From the NCBI RefSeq assembly GCF_001404985.1, contig NZ_JRLF01000015.1, positions 744,001-808,000 of the forward strand: a DNA stretch of 64,000 nt, read 5' to 3'. The number at the start of each line of letters is the position of its first letter. Within the stretch, counting starts at the first letter, position 1. The notes below the pieces were generated by a model that was not told the DNA's origin, ran no database searches, and saw only the letters and a program-made list of their open reading frames with translations. This document shows positions 9,837-18,532 of the stretch, piece after piece. The stretch is from Flavobacterium aquidurense. GTDB lineage: Bacteria; Bacteroidota; Bacteroidia; Flavobacteriales; Flavobacteriaceae. The translations under genes and the position numbers were made by a program.

Positions 9837-10802
9837 TTATTTTTTTATTGACAACAGTAGCTTTACCTGAGATTTTAATTCTTCTATTTCTTTATTTTGC
9901 TGGATTAAATAAAGAGTCAATTCTTCTATTTTTTCTTGTTGAATTTTAGCCATTTCTCCAAGTTCAAGTCCATTTTTTGTAATATCGCTCGCTGATGGTA
10001 CATTTTGTAAATGACCATTTTTCGCAATATAATCTTCAACTTCTTTTAAGCTTGACAATGTATAACTTGGGCTAAAAACATAATCTGCCCAGGTATTATA
10101 AACTTTTACTTCTTCGGCTCTTACTTTACCTTTTACAGAAAGTCTATAAGTATCTGCTCCATCTGTAAAGTTTGAAGTTCCTATACCGATATTAGTGTCA
10201 ACATATAAATTTCCTTCAAATCTTGAGTCACCATTTTTTACCATTAATTTATAAGGAACTGGCCAAACTTGCCTGCCACCAATTGTAAGATAAGAATTAG
10301 GTTTTGGCAAAAATAAAAAAGTACTTGTACCATCTTCATGTAAGTCAAAAACTGCCGATTGTGTCTTATCACTAATTTTCAGCGTACTTGATCCATTAGC
10401 TATTGCATTATGCTTAAACCTGTTTGCATCATTTCTATCTTCTATTGCAAATATCGTTTGTGCATTTGCTGAAATATTTGAAGGTGGTACATCATAAAAA
10501 GTTAGTAATCTAGTACCATTATTAGATGTTGAATTTTCTCTCAAACTACCAATATTCAATAAAATACTTTTCATAAATGAGTCTGATTCGCTCGAAAAAA
10601 CATATGTGGTATTAATTGCTGGAAATCCATTGATATCTAATTTAGCAATCGGATTATTTATTCCTATTCCCAAATTTGTATTTGTATTTGGAGTATTAGA
10701 CAAAATACTTACTGCTCCGGTTCCAGTACTAATTTGTGCATTAGATATTGCTACGATTAGAAAAAAAATAATAGAATAAATTTTTTTGGTAATTTTTCTC
10801 AT
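9837..10802 (-). CDS. Secreted tail-fibre-like protein with C-terminal coiled coil
   Basis: 321 residues. Signal peptide (about 1-22, ending SNAQ), then motifs of the NxGIGTxxP kind (NLGIGINNPIAKLDING near 44 and NIGIGTSN near 203) seen in phage-tail-fibre-like surface proteins of Flavobacteriia. These are followed by a conserved block with VYNTWADYVFSPSY, and a predicted coiled coil at the C-terminus (about 285-320, rich in E, I, L, K). It may trimerise. It is the first gene of the operon leading to the T9SS protein and the RHS protein (29 bp gap). The surface role is inferred from family resemblance and context. Confidence 0.75.
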   Translation of the reverse strand: MRKITKKIYSIIFFLIVAISNAQISTGTGAVSILSNTPNTNTNLGIGINNPIAKLDINGFPAINTTYVFSSESDSFMKSILLNIGSLRENSTSNNGTRLLTFYDVPPSNISANAQTIFAIEDRNDANRFKHNAIANGSSTLKISDKTQSAVFDLHEDGTSTFLFLPKPNSYLTIGGRQVWPVPYKLMVKNGDSRFEGNLYVDTNIGIGTSNFTDGADTYRLSVKGKVRAEEVKVYNTWADYVFSPSYTLSSLKEVEDYIAKNGHLQNVPSASDITKNGLELGEMAKIQQEKIEELTLYLIQQNKEIEELKSQVKLLLSIKK

Positions 10803-10832
10803 GTTATTTACTTTATATAAAATTGATTACTT

Positions 10833-10840
10833 CAAATTTA
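10833..10840 (-). promoter_or_regulatory. Putative -7 box of the RHS operon
   Basis: TAAATTTG on the minus strand fits the Bacteroidetes -7 consensus TAnnTTTG and lies about 30 bp before the ATG of the tail-fibre-like gene. A TTG lies further upstream at about 10857-10859, with a short spacer. Confidence 0.4.
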
Positions 10841-10931
10841 GTATAAAAATAATGCTCAATAAAAAACAGTTATTTTTTTATTAAGAATTTTATTAACAAT
10901 ATAACATTAAAAAAAATCGAATATATTCCTC

Positions 10932-12206
10932 TCAAATCAAACTTTTTCGAAAATATACAGCAAGAACAATAAAATAAATAAAATTATCTAAGGCCTGAGC
11001 CATAACAACACCTTCAATTCCATAATGATTTATAAAGACCAAACTTAAAAAATATAAGATTGTTAACGAGAATAATTCTGAAACAACAAAGGCAATAGTG
11101 AGTTTTTTTGCAAAAAATTGATATCCCAAAATAAGAGAAGCAACTTTAAAAACATCTCCGGTTAATTGCCATAAAAACAAATTGGTAACTGGCAAAAATT
11201 CTTTCGTAAACAATAATCTAACAATAAAAAAACGGGAAAAATAAATAAATACTAAACCAATTACAAAAACAGGCAGAATAGATTTATAAAACTGCCAAAA
11301 AACAACTTTAGTTTCTCTGTTTTCTTTTGCCATAGATAATTTTGGCAAAAAATAAACCGTTAGAATTGTACTGATAAACATTAAATAATAAGACGATATT
11401 CTAGTCATCGATTCCCAATAACCAGCCTGATCAATGCCTAAGTTTTTAATAACATTGTTTCGAATTATTAGAAAAATAATAGGCCCAAAAACAGATGAAA
11501 TCAAAGCCATCAGTGAATATGAAGACAGATTCTTTATAATATTAAAATCAAATAAACGCAAACGAATTGAACCTCTGAAATTAATTTCTTTATTTAAAAA
11601 ATAGAATGTGACAAAAAACAAAATTGCCGGAGTAATTACTATTGCCAATAAAGCACCAATAGTTCTAAATTGCAAAATCATAAAAACAGAGACTATCAAA
11701 CCAACTGCATTGCCAATAATATTAATAGCTATTACTTTTTTGAACCTGCTTAATCCATTTAAGACAGCTAATAAAAAGACAGAAACAGCATACCAAGGCA
11801 AGACTAATGCTAAAGCTTTAAAAATAAGAGAATAATCAAAATGATTATTAAAAATAGTATCATTCCAAAATGCTGCGAAGAAGTATAAAATAAAACTTAA
11901 AACAACAGCAATAGTTAGCAAACTTATAAAAACAGTAGAAATTATCTTTTGAAGTTCAACTTTATTTTTTTGATTTTCAGCTACATATTTCACAATTCCG
12001 TTATTGAAACCAAGTGTAGAAATACTCTCTAAAGAAGTTAAAAAATTACGCAAATTCCCAACTAATGCCATTCCACCAGGACCAATAAAAATTGCCAATA
12101 TTTTTGATGTAATTAAACCAGTTCCTATTTTAAGTACAACACTAAAACTGTTTAAAGTGGTGATTTTAAACAATGTTGTTTGAGTTATTTTTTTTAAAGA
12201 ATCCAA
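10932..12206 (-). CDS. Polysaccharide flippase (Wzx-like, MOP superfamily)
   Basis: 424 residues with about 12 hydrophobic segments and few charged loops, typical of O-antigen translocases that move lipid-linked oligosaccharide across the inner membrane. The N-terminal GLITSKILAIFIGPGGMAL fits the first two helices of such flippases. It starts 3 bp after the aminotransferase stop, so the two are translated together. The context of acyltransferase, aminotransferase and flippase supports a role in export of an amino-sugar-containing repeat unit. The substrate cannot be read from sequence. Confidence 0.85.
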   Translation of the reverse strand: MDSLKKITQTTLFKITTLNSFSVVLKIGTGLITSKILAIFIGPGGMALVGNLRNFLTSLESISTLGFNNGIVKYVAENQKNKVELQKIISTVFISLLTIAVVLSFILYFFAAFWNDTIFNNHFDYSLIFKALALVLPWYAVSVFLLAVLNGLSRFKKVIAINIIGNAVGLIVSVFMILQFRTIGALLAIVITPAILFFVTFYFLNKEINFRGSIRLRLFDFNIIKNLSSYSLMALISSVFGPIIFLIIRNNVIKNLGIDQAGYWESMTRISSYYLMFISTILTVYFLPKLSMAKENRETKVVFWQFYKSILPVFVIGLVFIYFSRFFIVRLLFTKEFLPVTNLFLWQLTGDVFKVASLILGYQFFAKKLTIAFVVSELFSLTILYFLSLVFINHYGIEGVVMAQALDNFIYFIVLAVYFRKSLI

Positions 12207-12209
12207 AAG

Positions 12210-13310
12210 TTAATACTTATTTAAAACTTCAATAACAAAACTAACTTCACTTTCTGTTAAAACAGGACTTATTGGCAAACTCAAAACTTCATTATGAATC
12301 TTCTCAGTAACAGGAAAAAATAAATTATTAAAATCTAAAAGTGCTTTTTGTTTATGTGGAGCAACCGGATAATGTATAACAGTCTGAATGTTATTTTGAC
12401 TTAGATACTCTTGTAAATCAACTCTGTTTGAAGTTCTTACCACAAACAAATGAAAGACATGATTAGTCGAGAAATCCCAAACCGGAAGTACTATTTTATC
12501 ATTTTTTATTTCTGCTAAATATCGTTTTGCAATAACTCGGCGTTTGTCATTATCAATATTTAAATTGGCTAATTTTAAATTTAAAAATGCCGCCTGAAGT
12601 TCATCTAATCTTGAATTTACACCAATATAATCGTTATAATATTTTTTCTCAGAACCATAATTGCGAAGCGAAAAAAGAACTTTGGCTAATTCCGGATCAT
12701 TTGTGGTTATTGCTCCGCCATCACCTAAAGCACCTAAATTTTTTCCCGGATAAAAACTATAGGCAACAGCTGATTTTAGAGTATAAGTGTTCGGTTTTAG
12801 AGTACTAATTGCGCCGTGAGATTGTGCTGCATCTTCAACAATTAATAAATTATTCTGACTTGCAATTTCCTTTATTTTATCCATTTCTGCCAATTGTCCG
12901 TAAAGATGAACCGCTAAAATGGCTTTTGTTTTTATGGTGATTTTTTCCTGAATTAAATCCGGATTTATATTGTAAGTTTCTAATCTGGGTTCAATCAAAA
13001 CAGGAATTAAATCTGCTTGTAAAATCGCTAAAATACTAGCAATATAAGTATTTGCAGGTACAATAACCTCATCTCCTTTTTGAAGTTTACCCAGTTGGAT
13101 ATATCCTTTAAAAATTAAAACTAAAGCATCAAAACCATTCCCTACCCCAATACAATAATCTGTTTTGCAATATTTAGCAAAAGCTTTTTCAAACGTTGCC
13201 AATTCATTTCCCAAAATATACCAGCCATTATCCAAAACTGTTTTCAGTTTTTCCTGAAAAGCAGCTTCATAAGGCTCATTTATTTTTTTAAGATCCAGAA
13301 ATGATATCAT
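12210..13310 (-). CDS. DegT/DnrJ/EryC1/StrS family sugar aminotransferase
   Basis: 366 residues, normal length for a PLP-dependent sugar transaminase that converts a nucleotide-linked keto sugar into an amino sugar. The PLP-binding lysine is Lys190 in SFYPGKNLGALGDGGA, with the VEDAAQSHGA motif just before it. The GKNLGALGDGGA form resembles FdtB/QdtB-type enzymes that make dTDP-3-amino-3,6-dideoxyhexoses, but the exact sugar is inferred. It lies 11 bp after the FemAB-like gene, which would then acylate the new amino group. Confidence 0.88.
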   Translation of the reverse strand: MISFLDLKKINEPYEAAFQEKLKTVLDNGWYILGNELATFEKAFAKYCKTDYCIGVGNGFDALVLIFKGYIQLGKLQKGDEVIVPANTYIASILAILQADLIPVLIEPRLETYNINPDLIQEKITIKTKAILAVHLYGQLAEMDKIKEIASQNNLLIVEDAAQSHGAISTLKPNTYTLKSAVAYSFYPGKNLGALGDGGAITTNDPELAKVLFSLRNYGSEKKYYNDYIGVNSRLDELQAAFLNLKLANLNIDNDKRRVIAKRYLAEIKNDKIVLPVWDFSTNHVFHLFVVRTSNRVDLQEYLSQNNIQTVIHYPVAPHKQKALLDFNNLFFPVTEKIHNEVLSLPISPVLTESEVSFVIEVLNKY

Positions 13311-13321
13311 ATTATTTTTTA

Positions 13322-14302
13322 TTAATAAACAAAAATACCTTTTAACTTTTTATAATTGACAGTTTGAAGTTCGTAGAAATCGTGAATTATAGTACTTGCA
13401 CCAAAACTTTCTTTCCAATATGATAATCCTTCATTTAGGTTTTTTCCCTGATTTTCGTTTGAAATACCAAAATCAAAAAATCTCTTTTCAGCAAATCTTT
13501 CCTGAATTAAATGATAAAAAAGAAAATCTAAACTACCCAGGTTTTCCTGATCTTTATCTTTCGAAATATATTGACAATGCGCTACAGTCTGAGTTTCAAA
13601 AACAGTTGTTCCTGCCACAATTTTATCTTTTGAATAAACATTGAACTGATAAATGTTTTTAGGGAAAACTGACTTTAAATAATTCATTTCTTCTACAGAA
13701 TGAACAGGTTTTGCATTATGCCTTTTATCTAAATTAGGAATCAATATTTCATTCCAGAACGATTCAAAATGAGTTTCTTCTTTTATTATCAATTGATTTG
13801 AAACGCCTTTTTGAAAACCTCTTTTTCTAATTTTTGAAGTAATATTCTCTTGTGATAAATCAATTACAGAAAGAGAATCGCGACGTACTAATTTTGCATC
13901 ACTTAAAAACAAGGCATATAAAACTTCATCAGCAGGTTTTAAATGATAAATAGAAGGAAGTGCTTTAAATTGTAAAATTTCAATCTTATTTTCATGCAGA
14001 AAAAATAAAATCGCCTGAAAAATTTCTATAACAACCGCTAATTTAGTTTGCTCTTTATACACTAAACTTCCATATGTAAGCCCTTGATGTGAGTATATAA
14101 TTTCTTCGGATTTATTTGCAGGTAAAACAGAAACCAACTTTTGATCTTCAAAAACCAAAAGCGAAAAATCATTAAAACGATCCTGATGATATTCCATAAA
14201 ATCGCGATGAAACAAAAATGTGGCGTTTTTAGACTGAGCTACAAAATCATTCCAGATTTTATAGTCATTTTGCTCATATCTTTTTACAATATATTTTGTC
14301 AT
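13322..14302 (-). CDS. FemAB/GNAT-like N-acyltransferase
   Basis: 326 residues, two GNAT-like halves. The N-terminal half has a FLFHRDFMEYHQDRF segment, and the C-terminal half has FFDFGISNENQGKNLNEGL, a form typical of FemAB-like proteins found in polysaccharide clusters. It probably attaches an acyl or aminoacyl group to an amino sugar. It is the first gene of the three-gene operon with the aminotransferase and the flippase. A peptidoglycan-bridge role, as in classical FemAB proteins, is unlikely here given the neighbours. Confidence 0.7.
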   Translation of the reverse strand: MTKYIVKRYEQNDYKIWNDFVAQSKNATFLFHRDFMEYHQDRFNDFSLLVFEDQKLVSVLPANKSEEIIYSHQGLTYGSLVYKEQTKLAVVIEIFQAILFFLHENKIEILQFKALPSIYHLKPADEVLYALFLSDAKLVRRDSLSVIDLSQENITSKIRKRGFQKGVSNQLIIKEETHFESFWNEILIPNLDKRHNAKPVHSVEEMNYLKSVFPKNIYQFNVYSKDKIVAGTTVFETQTVAHCQYISKDKDQENLGSLDFLFYHLIQERFAEKRFFDFGISNENQGKNLNEGLSYWKESFGASTIIHDFYELQTVNYKKLKGIFVY

Positions 14303-14394
14303 TCTTCTTCCACTTTATTTACTGATTCATTAAGGTTTTAGCCTAAAAAATCTTATTTCATTATAATTCTGTGGCTAATATCGTTTAAAAAATC

Positions 14395-14997
14395 TTATTT
14401 ATGTTCAAATGCCGGTAAATACCATTTGAATTTTACTGCTAATAATCGAACTGTAATAATCACAACCGATGTTAATAAATACAAAACGTCGTCATCTAAG
14501 TTTAATTTTTTTAGAGCAAAAAATACAATTCCACCAAAAATGCAAATCGTAGCATAAATTTCACGTCTGAATATGGTTGGAATCTCAGTACATAAAATAT
14601 CACGTGTAACACCGCCAAAACAAGCTGTCATAGTTCCTAAAGCGATACAGATTACGGGGTGTAAACCAATCATGATTCCTTTTTCAAGACCTATTAAAGT
14701 AAAAACACCTAAGCCAATAGTATCAAACAAAAACAAAGATGTTCTTAATTTGTCAAACTTTTTTCTAAAGAGAATGGCAAGGCCAAAACCCAAAATAATT
14801 ACATAAACATATTTTAAATCCTGCATCCAGCCCACTGGCGTTCTGCCAATTAAAACATCACGAAGCGTCCCACCGCCAACTGCCGTAACAAAAGCAATAA
14901 TAAAAACACCAAACGGATCCAGTTTTTTATGCATTGCCGTTAAAGCGCCGGACATAGCAAAAGCCATCGTACCGATAAGATCTAATAAATGAAACAT
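14395..14997 (-). CDS. TRIC-type membrane channel (YadS/UPF0126 family)
   Basis: 200 residues with about seven transmembrane segments in two repeated units. The first carries GGGTLRDVLIGRTPVGW and the second ACFGGVTRDILCTEIP, the glycine-rich paired motif of bacterial trimeric intracellular cation channel homologues. They are thought to pass monovalent cations across the inner membrane. It is a single gene with its own promoter box at 15015-15022. Confidence 0.85.
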   Translation of the reverse strand: MFHLLDLIGTMAFAMSGALTAMHKKLDPFGVFIIAFVTAVGGGTLRDVLIGRTPVGWMQDLKYVYVIILGFGLAILFRKKFDKLRTSLFLFDTIGLGVFTLIGLEKGIMIGLHPVICIALGTMTACFGGVTRDILCTEIPTIFRREIYATICIFGGIVFFALKKLNLDDDVLYLLTSVVIITVRLLAVKFKWYLPAFEHK

Positions 14998-15014
14998 TCT
15001 TTTTTTTTAAGGTA

Positions 15015-15022
15015 CAAAGGTA
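15015..15022 (-). promoter_or_regulatory. Putative -7 box of the TRIC gene
   Basis: TACCTTTG on the minus strand matches TAnnTTTG, 17 bp before the ATG, so the transcript would have a leader of roughly ten bases. No clear -33 element was seen. Confidence 0.45.
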
Positions 15023-15089
15023 AAGAGATACTAAGATTATGGGATTAGATTCGTAATTTAATTTAAAATCTTTAAATTTCAATCTTACA

Positions 15090-15833
15090 TTACATATTCT
15101 GGGTGTAAAAATTGTAATCTTTCAGGATTACTCTCAAAAAATCACTGCTATTCCCTGATTGATTTTTGATTCCGGTAACACTTTCAATCTTGGCTACCAA
15201 TTTATAAATTACTTCATGATCATTTCGTGCGACCGCATTTTGAAAAGTTTCTTTAATAATTCGCATATCATTATCAGATAGTTTAATTACCAAAGGATAT
15301 GTAGGAACATATGCATCGCCAATTTCTTCAAGAATTGTATGACTTATATTGATCTTATTTTTTAACGTTATCACAGCAGTTCCCGCAACCATATCGCCTA
15401 ATCTTTGGGCTTTTTTACTCGAAACTACACTTACTATCGCCACAATTCCGTATAAAAGTGTAATATCAATTAATCTGAAAAACCAACGCATTAAATAATC
15501 GCCAAATCCGGCTTGATAACCATCTATTTTTACGACTTTTATCTTCACTAATTTTTTCCCGATAGTCTGTCCTTCAAAAATACTTTCCAGGGTTAAGGAA
15601 TAAATAAAAAACGGAAAATAAAGAATTAAAATGATAGAAGTTTTTGACCAATTGTCTAATGTCTGGAATAATTTATCGAAATTTAACCCATAAAAAAAGA
15701 TTAGGGAAATCACTGTTACATAAGCGAGTTTAATAGCCAGATCGATAAAATAAGATCCTATTCGTTCGCCGGGTGAAGCGGCAATAAAATTTATTTTAAC
15801 ATTTTGTGTTGTATTAATAGATAATTCTGACAT
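15090..15833 (-). CDS. RDD family membrane protein
   Basis: 247 residues. The RDD domain covers about 10-160: an N-terminal PGERIGSYFIDLAIK segment with the conserved arginine and aspartate, then FEGQTIGKKLVKIKVVKIDG, and three or four membrane helices. The C-terminal 80 residues are soluble and charged. RDD proteins are poorly understood; some act in ion or sodium transport. It faces a SpoIIM/MoxR/DUF58 cluster across only 20 bp, a conserved type of neighbourhood. Confidence 0.85.
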   Translation of the reverse strand: MSELSINTTQNVKINFIAASPGERIGSYFIDLAIKLAYVTVISLIFFYGLNFDKLFQTLDNWSKTSIILILYFPFFIYSLTLESIFEGQTIGKKLVKIKVVKIDGYQAGFGDYLMRWFFRLIDITLLYGIVAIVSVVSSKKAQRLGDMVAGTAVITLKNKINISHTILEEIGDAYVPTYPLVIKLSDNDMRIIKETFQNAVARNDHEVIYKLVAKIESVTGIKNQSGNSSDFLRVILKDYNFYTQNM

Positions 15834-15853
15834 ATTTTATATTTTAGCCTGTA

Positions 15854-16819
15854 ATGAGAGAAGTTGCCTTCATAAAACAAAATAAAGAAAAATGGCTGGA
15901 GTTTGAGCTCGCTATTTTTGGTAAAGCTAAAAAAAATCCTGATGAGTTAGCAAATTTGTACATTCAAATGATGAATGACTTGTCATATGCCCAAACGTAT
16001 TATCCAAAAAGTAAGACAGTTGTATATTTAAATCATCTTGCTTCTCAGATTTATCAAAAAATTTATAAAACCAAAAGAACCGAAAAAAACAGATTTCTGG
16101 AATTCTTTAAAACCGAAGTTCCTTTGATTCTTTATGAATACAAGCGATATTTACTGTATGCATTTATTTTGTTTTTCCTGACAGTAGCGATGGGAGTGAT
16201 TTCGGCAAGATATGATCAAAATTTCGTGAGGCTTATTTTGGGAGACGGTTATGTAAACATGACTTTAGAGAACATCAAAAAAGGAAATCCAATGGCAGTT
16301 TACGGTTCCGGAAGCAACTGGGGAAGTTTTATTGGCATCACCATGAATAACTTGTATGTAGGTGCAAGATGTTATATTTACGGCATCTTTGGCGGATTGG
16401 GAACTTTTTATATTTTTCTCCAAAATTCATTGATGTTAGGTTCATTTCAATACTTTTTTTACGAACAGGGCGTTTTCTGGAAAAGTGTCCGCGGAATCTG
16501 GATTCATGGATCTATGGAGATTTTTGCAATTGTAATCGAAAGTGCGGCCGGATTTATTTTAGGTGCTTCTATCCTTTTTCCTAAAACTTTTTCGAGGTTA
16601 AATTCATTAAAAATAGGTTTTAAAAACAGTTTCAAAATATTTCTAAGCACATTTCCTTTTACCATAAGTGCTGGATTTCTTGAAGGTTTTATAACCAGAT
16701 ATTCAATAGATATCCCCAATTGGCTCAGCAGCCTAATTATTTTATTTACATTAGGAATAATTTCATTTTATTATTTGGTTTATCCATTCATTGTTCACAA
16801 AAAAATAACTTCATTATAA
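15854..16819 (+). CDS. Stage II sporulation protein M (SpoIIM) family membrane protein
   Basis: 321 residues with a soluble N-terminal part (1-95) and about six membrane helices. The family hallmark is the helix IHGSMEIFAIVIESAAGFI near 217-236 with conserved His, Glu and Gly. SpoIIM takes part in septum and engulfment processes in sporulating Firmicutes, but this organism does not sporulate. In Bacteroidetes the gene sits with RDD, MoxR and DUF58 genes, where its role is unknown. Its stop overlaps the next start in TAATG. Confidence 0.85.
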   Translation: MREVAFIKQNKEKWLEFELAIFGKAKKNPDELANLYIQMMNDLSYAQTYYPKSKTVVYLNHLASQIYQKIYKTKRTEKNRFLEFFKTEVPLILYEYKRYLLYAFILFFLTVAMGVISARYDQNFVRLILGDGYVNMTLENIKKGNPMAVYGSGSNWGSFIGITMNNLYVGARCYIYGIFGGLGTFYIFLQNSLMLGSFQYFFYEQGVFWKSVRGIWIHGSMEIFAIVIESAAGFILGASILFPKTFSRLNSLKIGFKNSFKIFLSTFPFTISAGFLEGFITRYSIDIPNWLSSLIILFTLGIISFYYLVYPFIVHKKITSL

Positions 16820-17766
16820 TGTTTGAACTTTACAAAAAACGACAACTGGGTGACTATATAGTAGACTCTTTTACCTTTTTTAAAACTTTTGGAAAGCATT
16901 TTTTCAAGATCTTTTTTATCATAAATGCCACTATGTTACTTGTTACCGGTGCTTTAATGTATTGGTTTTTAAAACTTAATTTTCAGTTTCTATCAAATGA
17001 TGCTGTACAAAAAGCGAATCCCAATCAATTTTTAGATTACTTAGGGAGTTCTCCAGCTATATTGGCCTTTACAATAGTTTCCATTATTATTCTGGTACTT
17101 ATCTCCCTGTTTAATTCCGCTTATCCCATTTTGTATTTAAAATTAATAGCCCAACAAAATAACAATGATTTTACGGCAAAAGAGGTGCTGAAAACATTCA
17201 GGCAATCTATCTGGAAAATATTTAAGTTTACCATTGGACTTCTGTTTATTGTAATGCCTGCATTATTTATACTTATAATTGCATTGTTCTTTCTTTGTTT
17301 TGCTTTAGTGGGCATACCATTGATTATAGTTGCTATTCCTACTCTTTTTACTTTTGTACATCTTAGCTATTATAGCTATTTAACAGAAGAAAAAAGCTTT
17401 TTTGAATCTTTAAATCATGCTTACATTTTAGTAAAAGAAGATTTTTGGTCTACGATTGGAGCAAGTTTTATTGTCATGATTATAATTCAGATGGTTCAGG
17501 CATCAATTACTATGTTCTTTTATTTTGTGGGGATATTTGCCTTTATTTTCTTTGCTATAGCAAATCCTGATTTCGAAAAATCATCTTTTCAGGTTTCTCC
17601 GGTAATTATAATTCTCCTGACAATAGTCTTTGTATTAATTCTTGTATTGAGCAATATTTTTAATAACATACTAGTCATTAATCAAGGAATTATCTACTAT
17701 AGTTTAGGGTCAGAAAATAAAATTTCGGCAACTGAAATTGAATCAATTGGAAGTAATAATGAATAA
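16819..17766 (+). CDS. Multi-pass inner-membrane protein of the MoxR cluster
   Basis: 315 residues from the ATG at 16819, which overlaps the SpoIIM stop by one base. A longer frame from 16720 would run through the SpoIIM gene and is rejected. The N-terminus FELYKKRQLGDYIVDSFTFFKTFG is followed by about six hydrophobic segments. The layout resembles membrane parts of glycerophosphodiester-phosphodiesterase-like or DUF4013-type proteins, without a recognisable catalytic domain. Its 3' end overlaps the DUF4129 gene by 8 bp (ATGAATAA), so translation is probably coupled. Confidence 0.7.
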   Translation: MFELYKKRQLGDYIVDSFTFFKTFGKHFFKIFFIINATMLLVTGALMYWFLKLNFQFLSNDAVQKANPNQFLDYLGSSPAILAFTIVSIIILVLISLFNSAYPILYLKLIAQQNNNDFTAKEVLKTFRQSIWKIFKFTIGLLFIVMPALFILIIALFFLCFALVGIPLIIVAIPTLFTFVHLSYYSYLTEEKSFFESLNHAYILVKEDFWSTIGASFIVMIIIQMVQASITMFFYFVGIFAFIFFAIANPDFEKSSFQVSPVIIILLTIVFVLILVLSNIFNNILVINQGIIYYSLGSENKISATEIESIGSNNE

Positions 17767-18532
17767 AATTTTCCTCATTATATCTTTCCTCTTCTTTTCC
17801 GGCATTTCGCATGCCCAGGATTCTTTGGTTACAGCCGAACCTCCAAAAGTTGCATCTATAAAATATACAGAAAAAGATATTCAAGTTGATTCCAGTACTA
17901 TAGAAGCCAAAACCTTCACTAAAAATTTCAAGAAAAAATATACCGGATCAGATTTCGTTTACGAACAAAAAGCACCAGAAAAATCTCTTTGGCAGCGTTT
18001 TATCGAATGGCTCGCCCGTATTTACAGAAGCCTTTTTAAAGAACAAAATGCACAGACCTCTGTTGATTTTGTTACCGTTTTTTTAAGAACGATAGCTGTT
18101 TTAATTATAGTCTTTGTAATCTATTTAATTGTAAAAGCCCTGATCAATAAAGAAGGACAATGGATTTTTGGAAAAAACTCCAATAAAAGAAACATCTATT
18201 ATTCTGATATCGAAAAGAATATTCATCTTCTTGATTTTGAGAAATTAATCCAGGAAAGTATTCAATCTGGAGAAAAAAGAATTGCTGTTCGCTATTATTA
18301 TTTGTGGTTACTAAAAGTAATGGCGCAGAATCGCTATATCGAATGGGATATCGAAAAAACGAATTCAGATTATTTATACGAACTTCAAAAACCCGCTCAT
18401 AGAGAAGAGTTTACTTATTTGTCATACTTGTATAATTATATTTGGTATGGTGAATTCGAAATTAATGAAAACTCCTTTATAAAAGCCGAAAATAGATTTA
18501 AGAATGCCATAAAAACCTTTAGTAATGGATAA
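17759..18532 (+). CDS. DUF4129 domain protein
   Basis: 257 residues from the ATG at 17759, which gives a clear signal peptide (NKIFLIISFLFFSGISHAQ). An upstream in-frame ATG at 17738 would bury that signal and is less likely. A single membrane helix (about 110-135, TVFLRTIAVLIIVFVIYLIV) separates a periplasmic N-terminal part from a cytoplasmic DUF4129 domain with conserved RYYYLWLLKVM and a C-terminal tryptophan/tyrosine-rich helix. It overlaps the next gene by 8 bp (ATGGATAA). DUF4129 proteins usually accompany MoxR ATPases and DUF58 proteins. Confidence 0.8.
   Translation: MNKIFLIISFLFFSGISHAQDSLVTAEPPKVASIKYTEKDIQVDSSTIEAKTFTKNFKKKYTGSDFVYEQKAPEKSLWQRFIEWLARIYRSLFKEQNAQTSVDFVTVFLRTIAVLIIVFVIYLIVKALINKEGQWIFGKNSNKRNIYYSDIEKNIHLLDFEKLIQESIQSGEKRIAVRYYYLWLLKVMAQNRYIEWDIEKTNSDYLYELQKPAHREEFTYLSYLYNYIWYGEFEINENSFIKAENRFKNAIKTFSNG

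Noticed and set aside
16720..16818. Longer N-terminus for the third gene of the MoxR cluster
   Set aside because: It lies wholly inside the SpoIIM gene in another frame; the ATG at 16819 overlapping the SpoIIM stop is the better start.
15854..16819. Sporulation function for the SpoIIM gene
   Set aside because: Only the family name suggests it; no sporulation genes are seen and the phylum does not sporulate.
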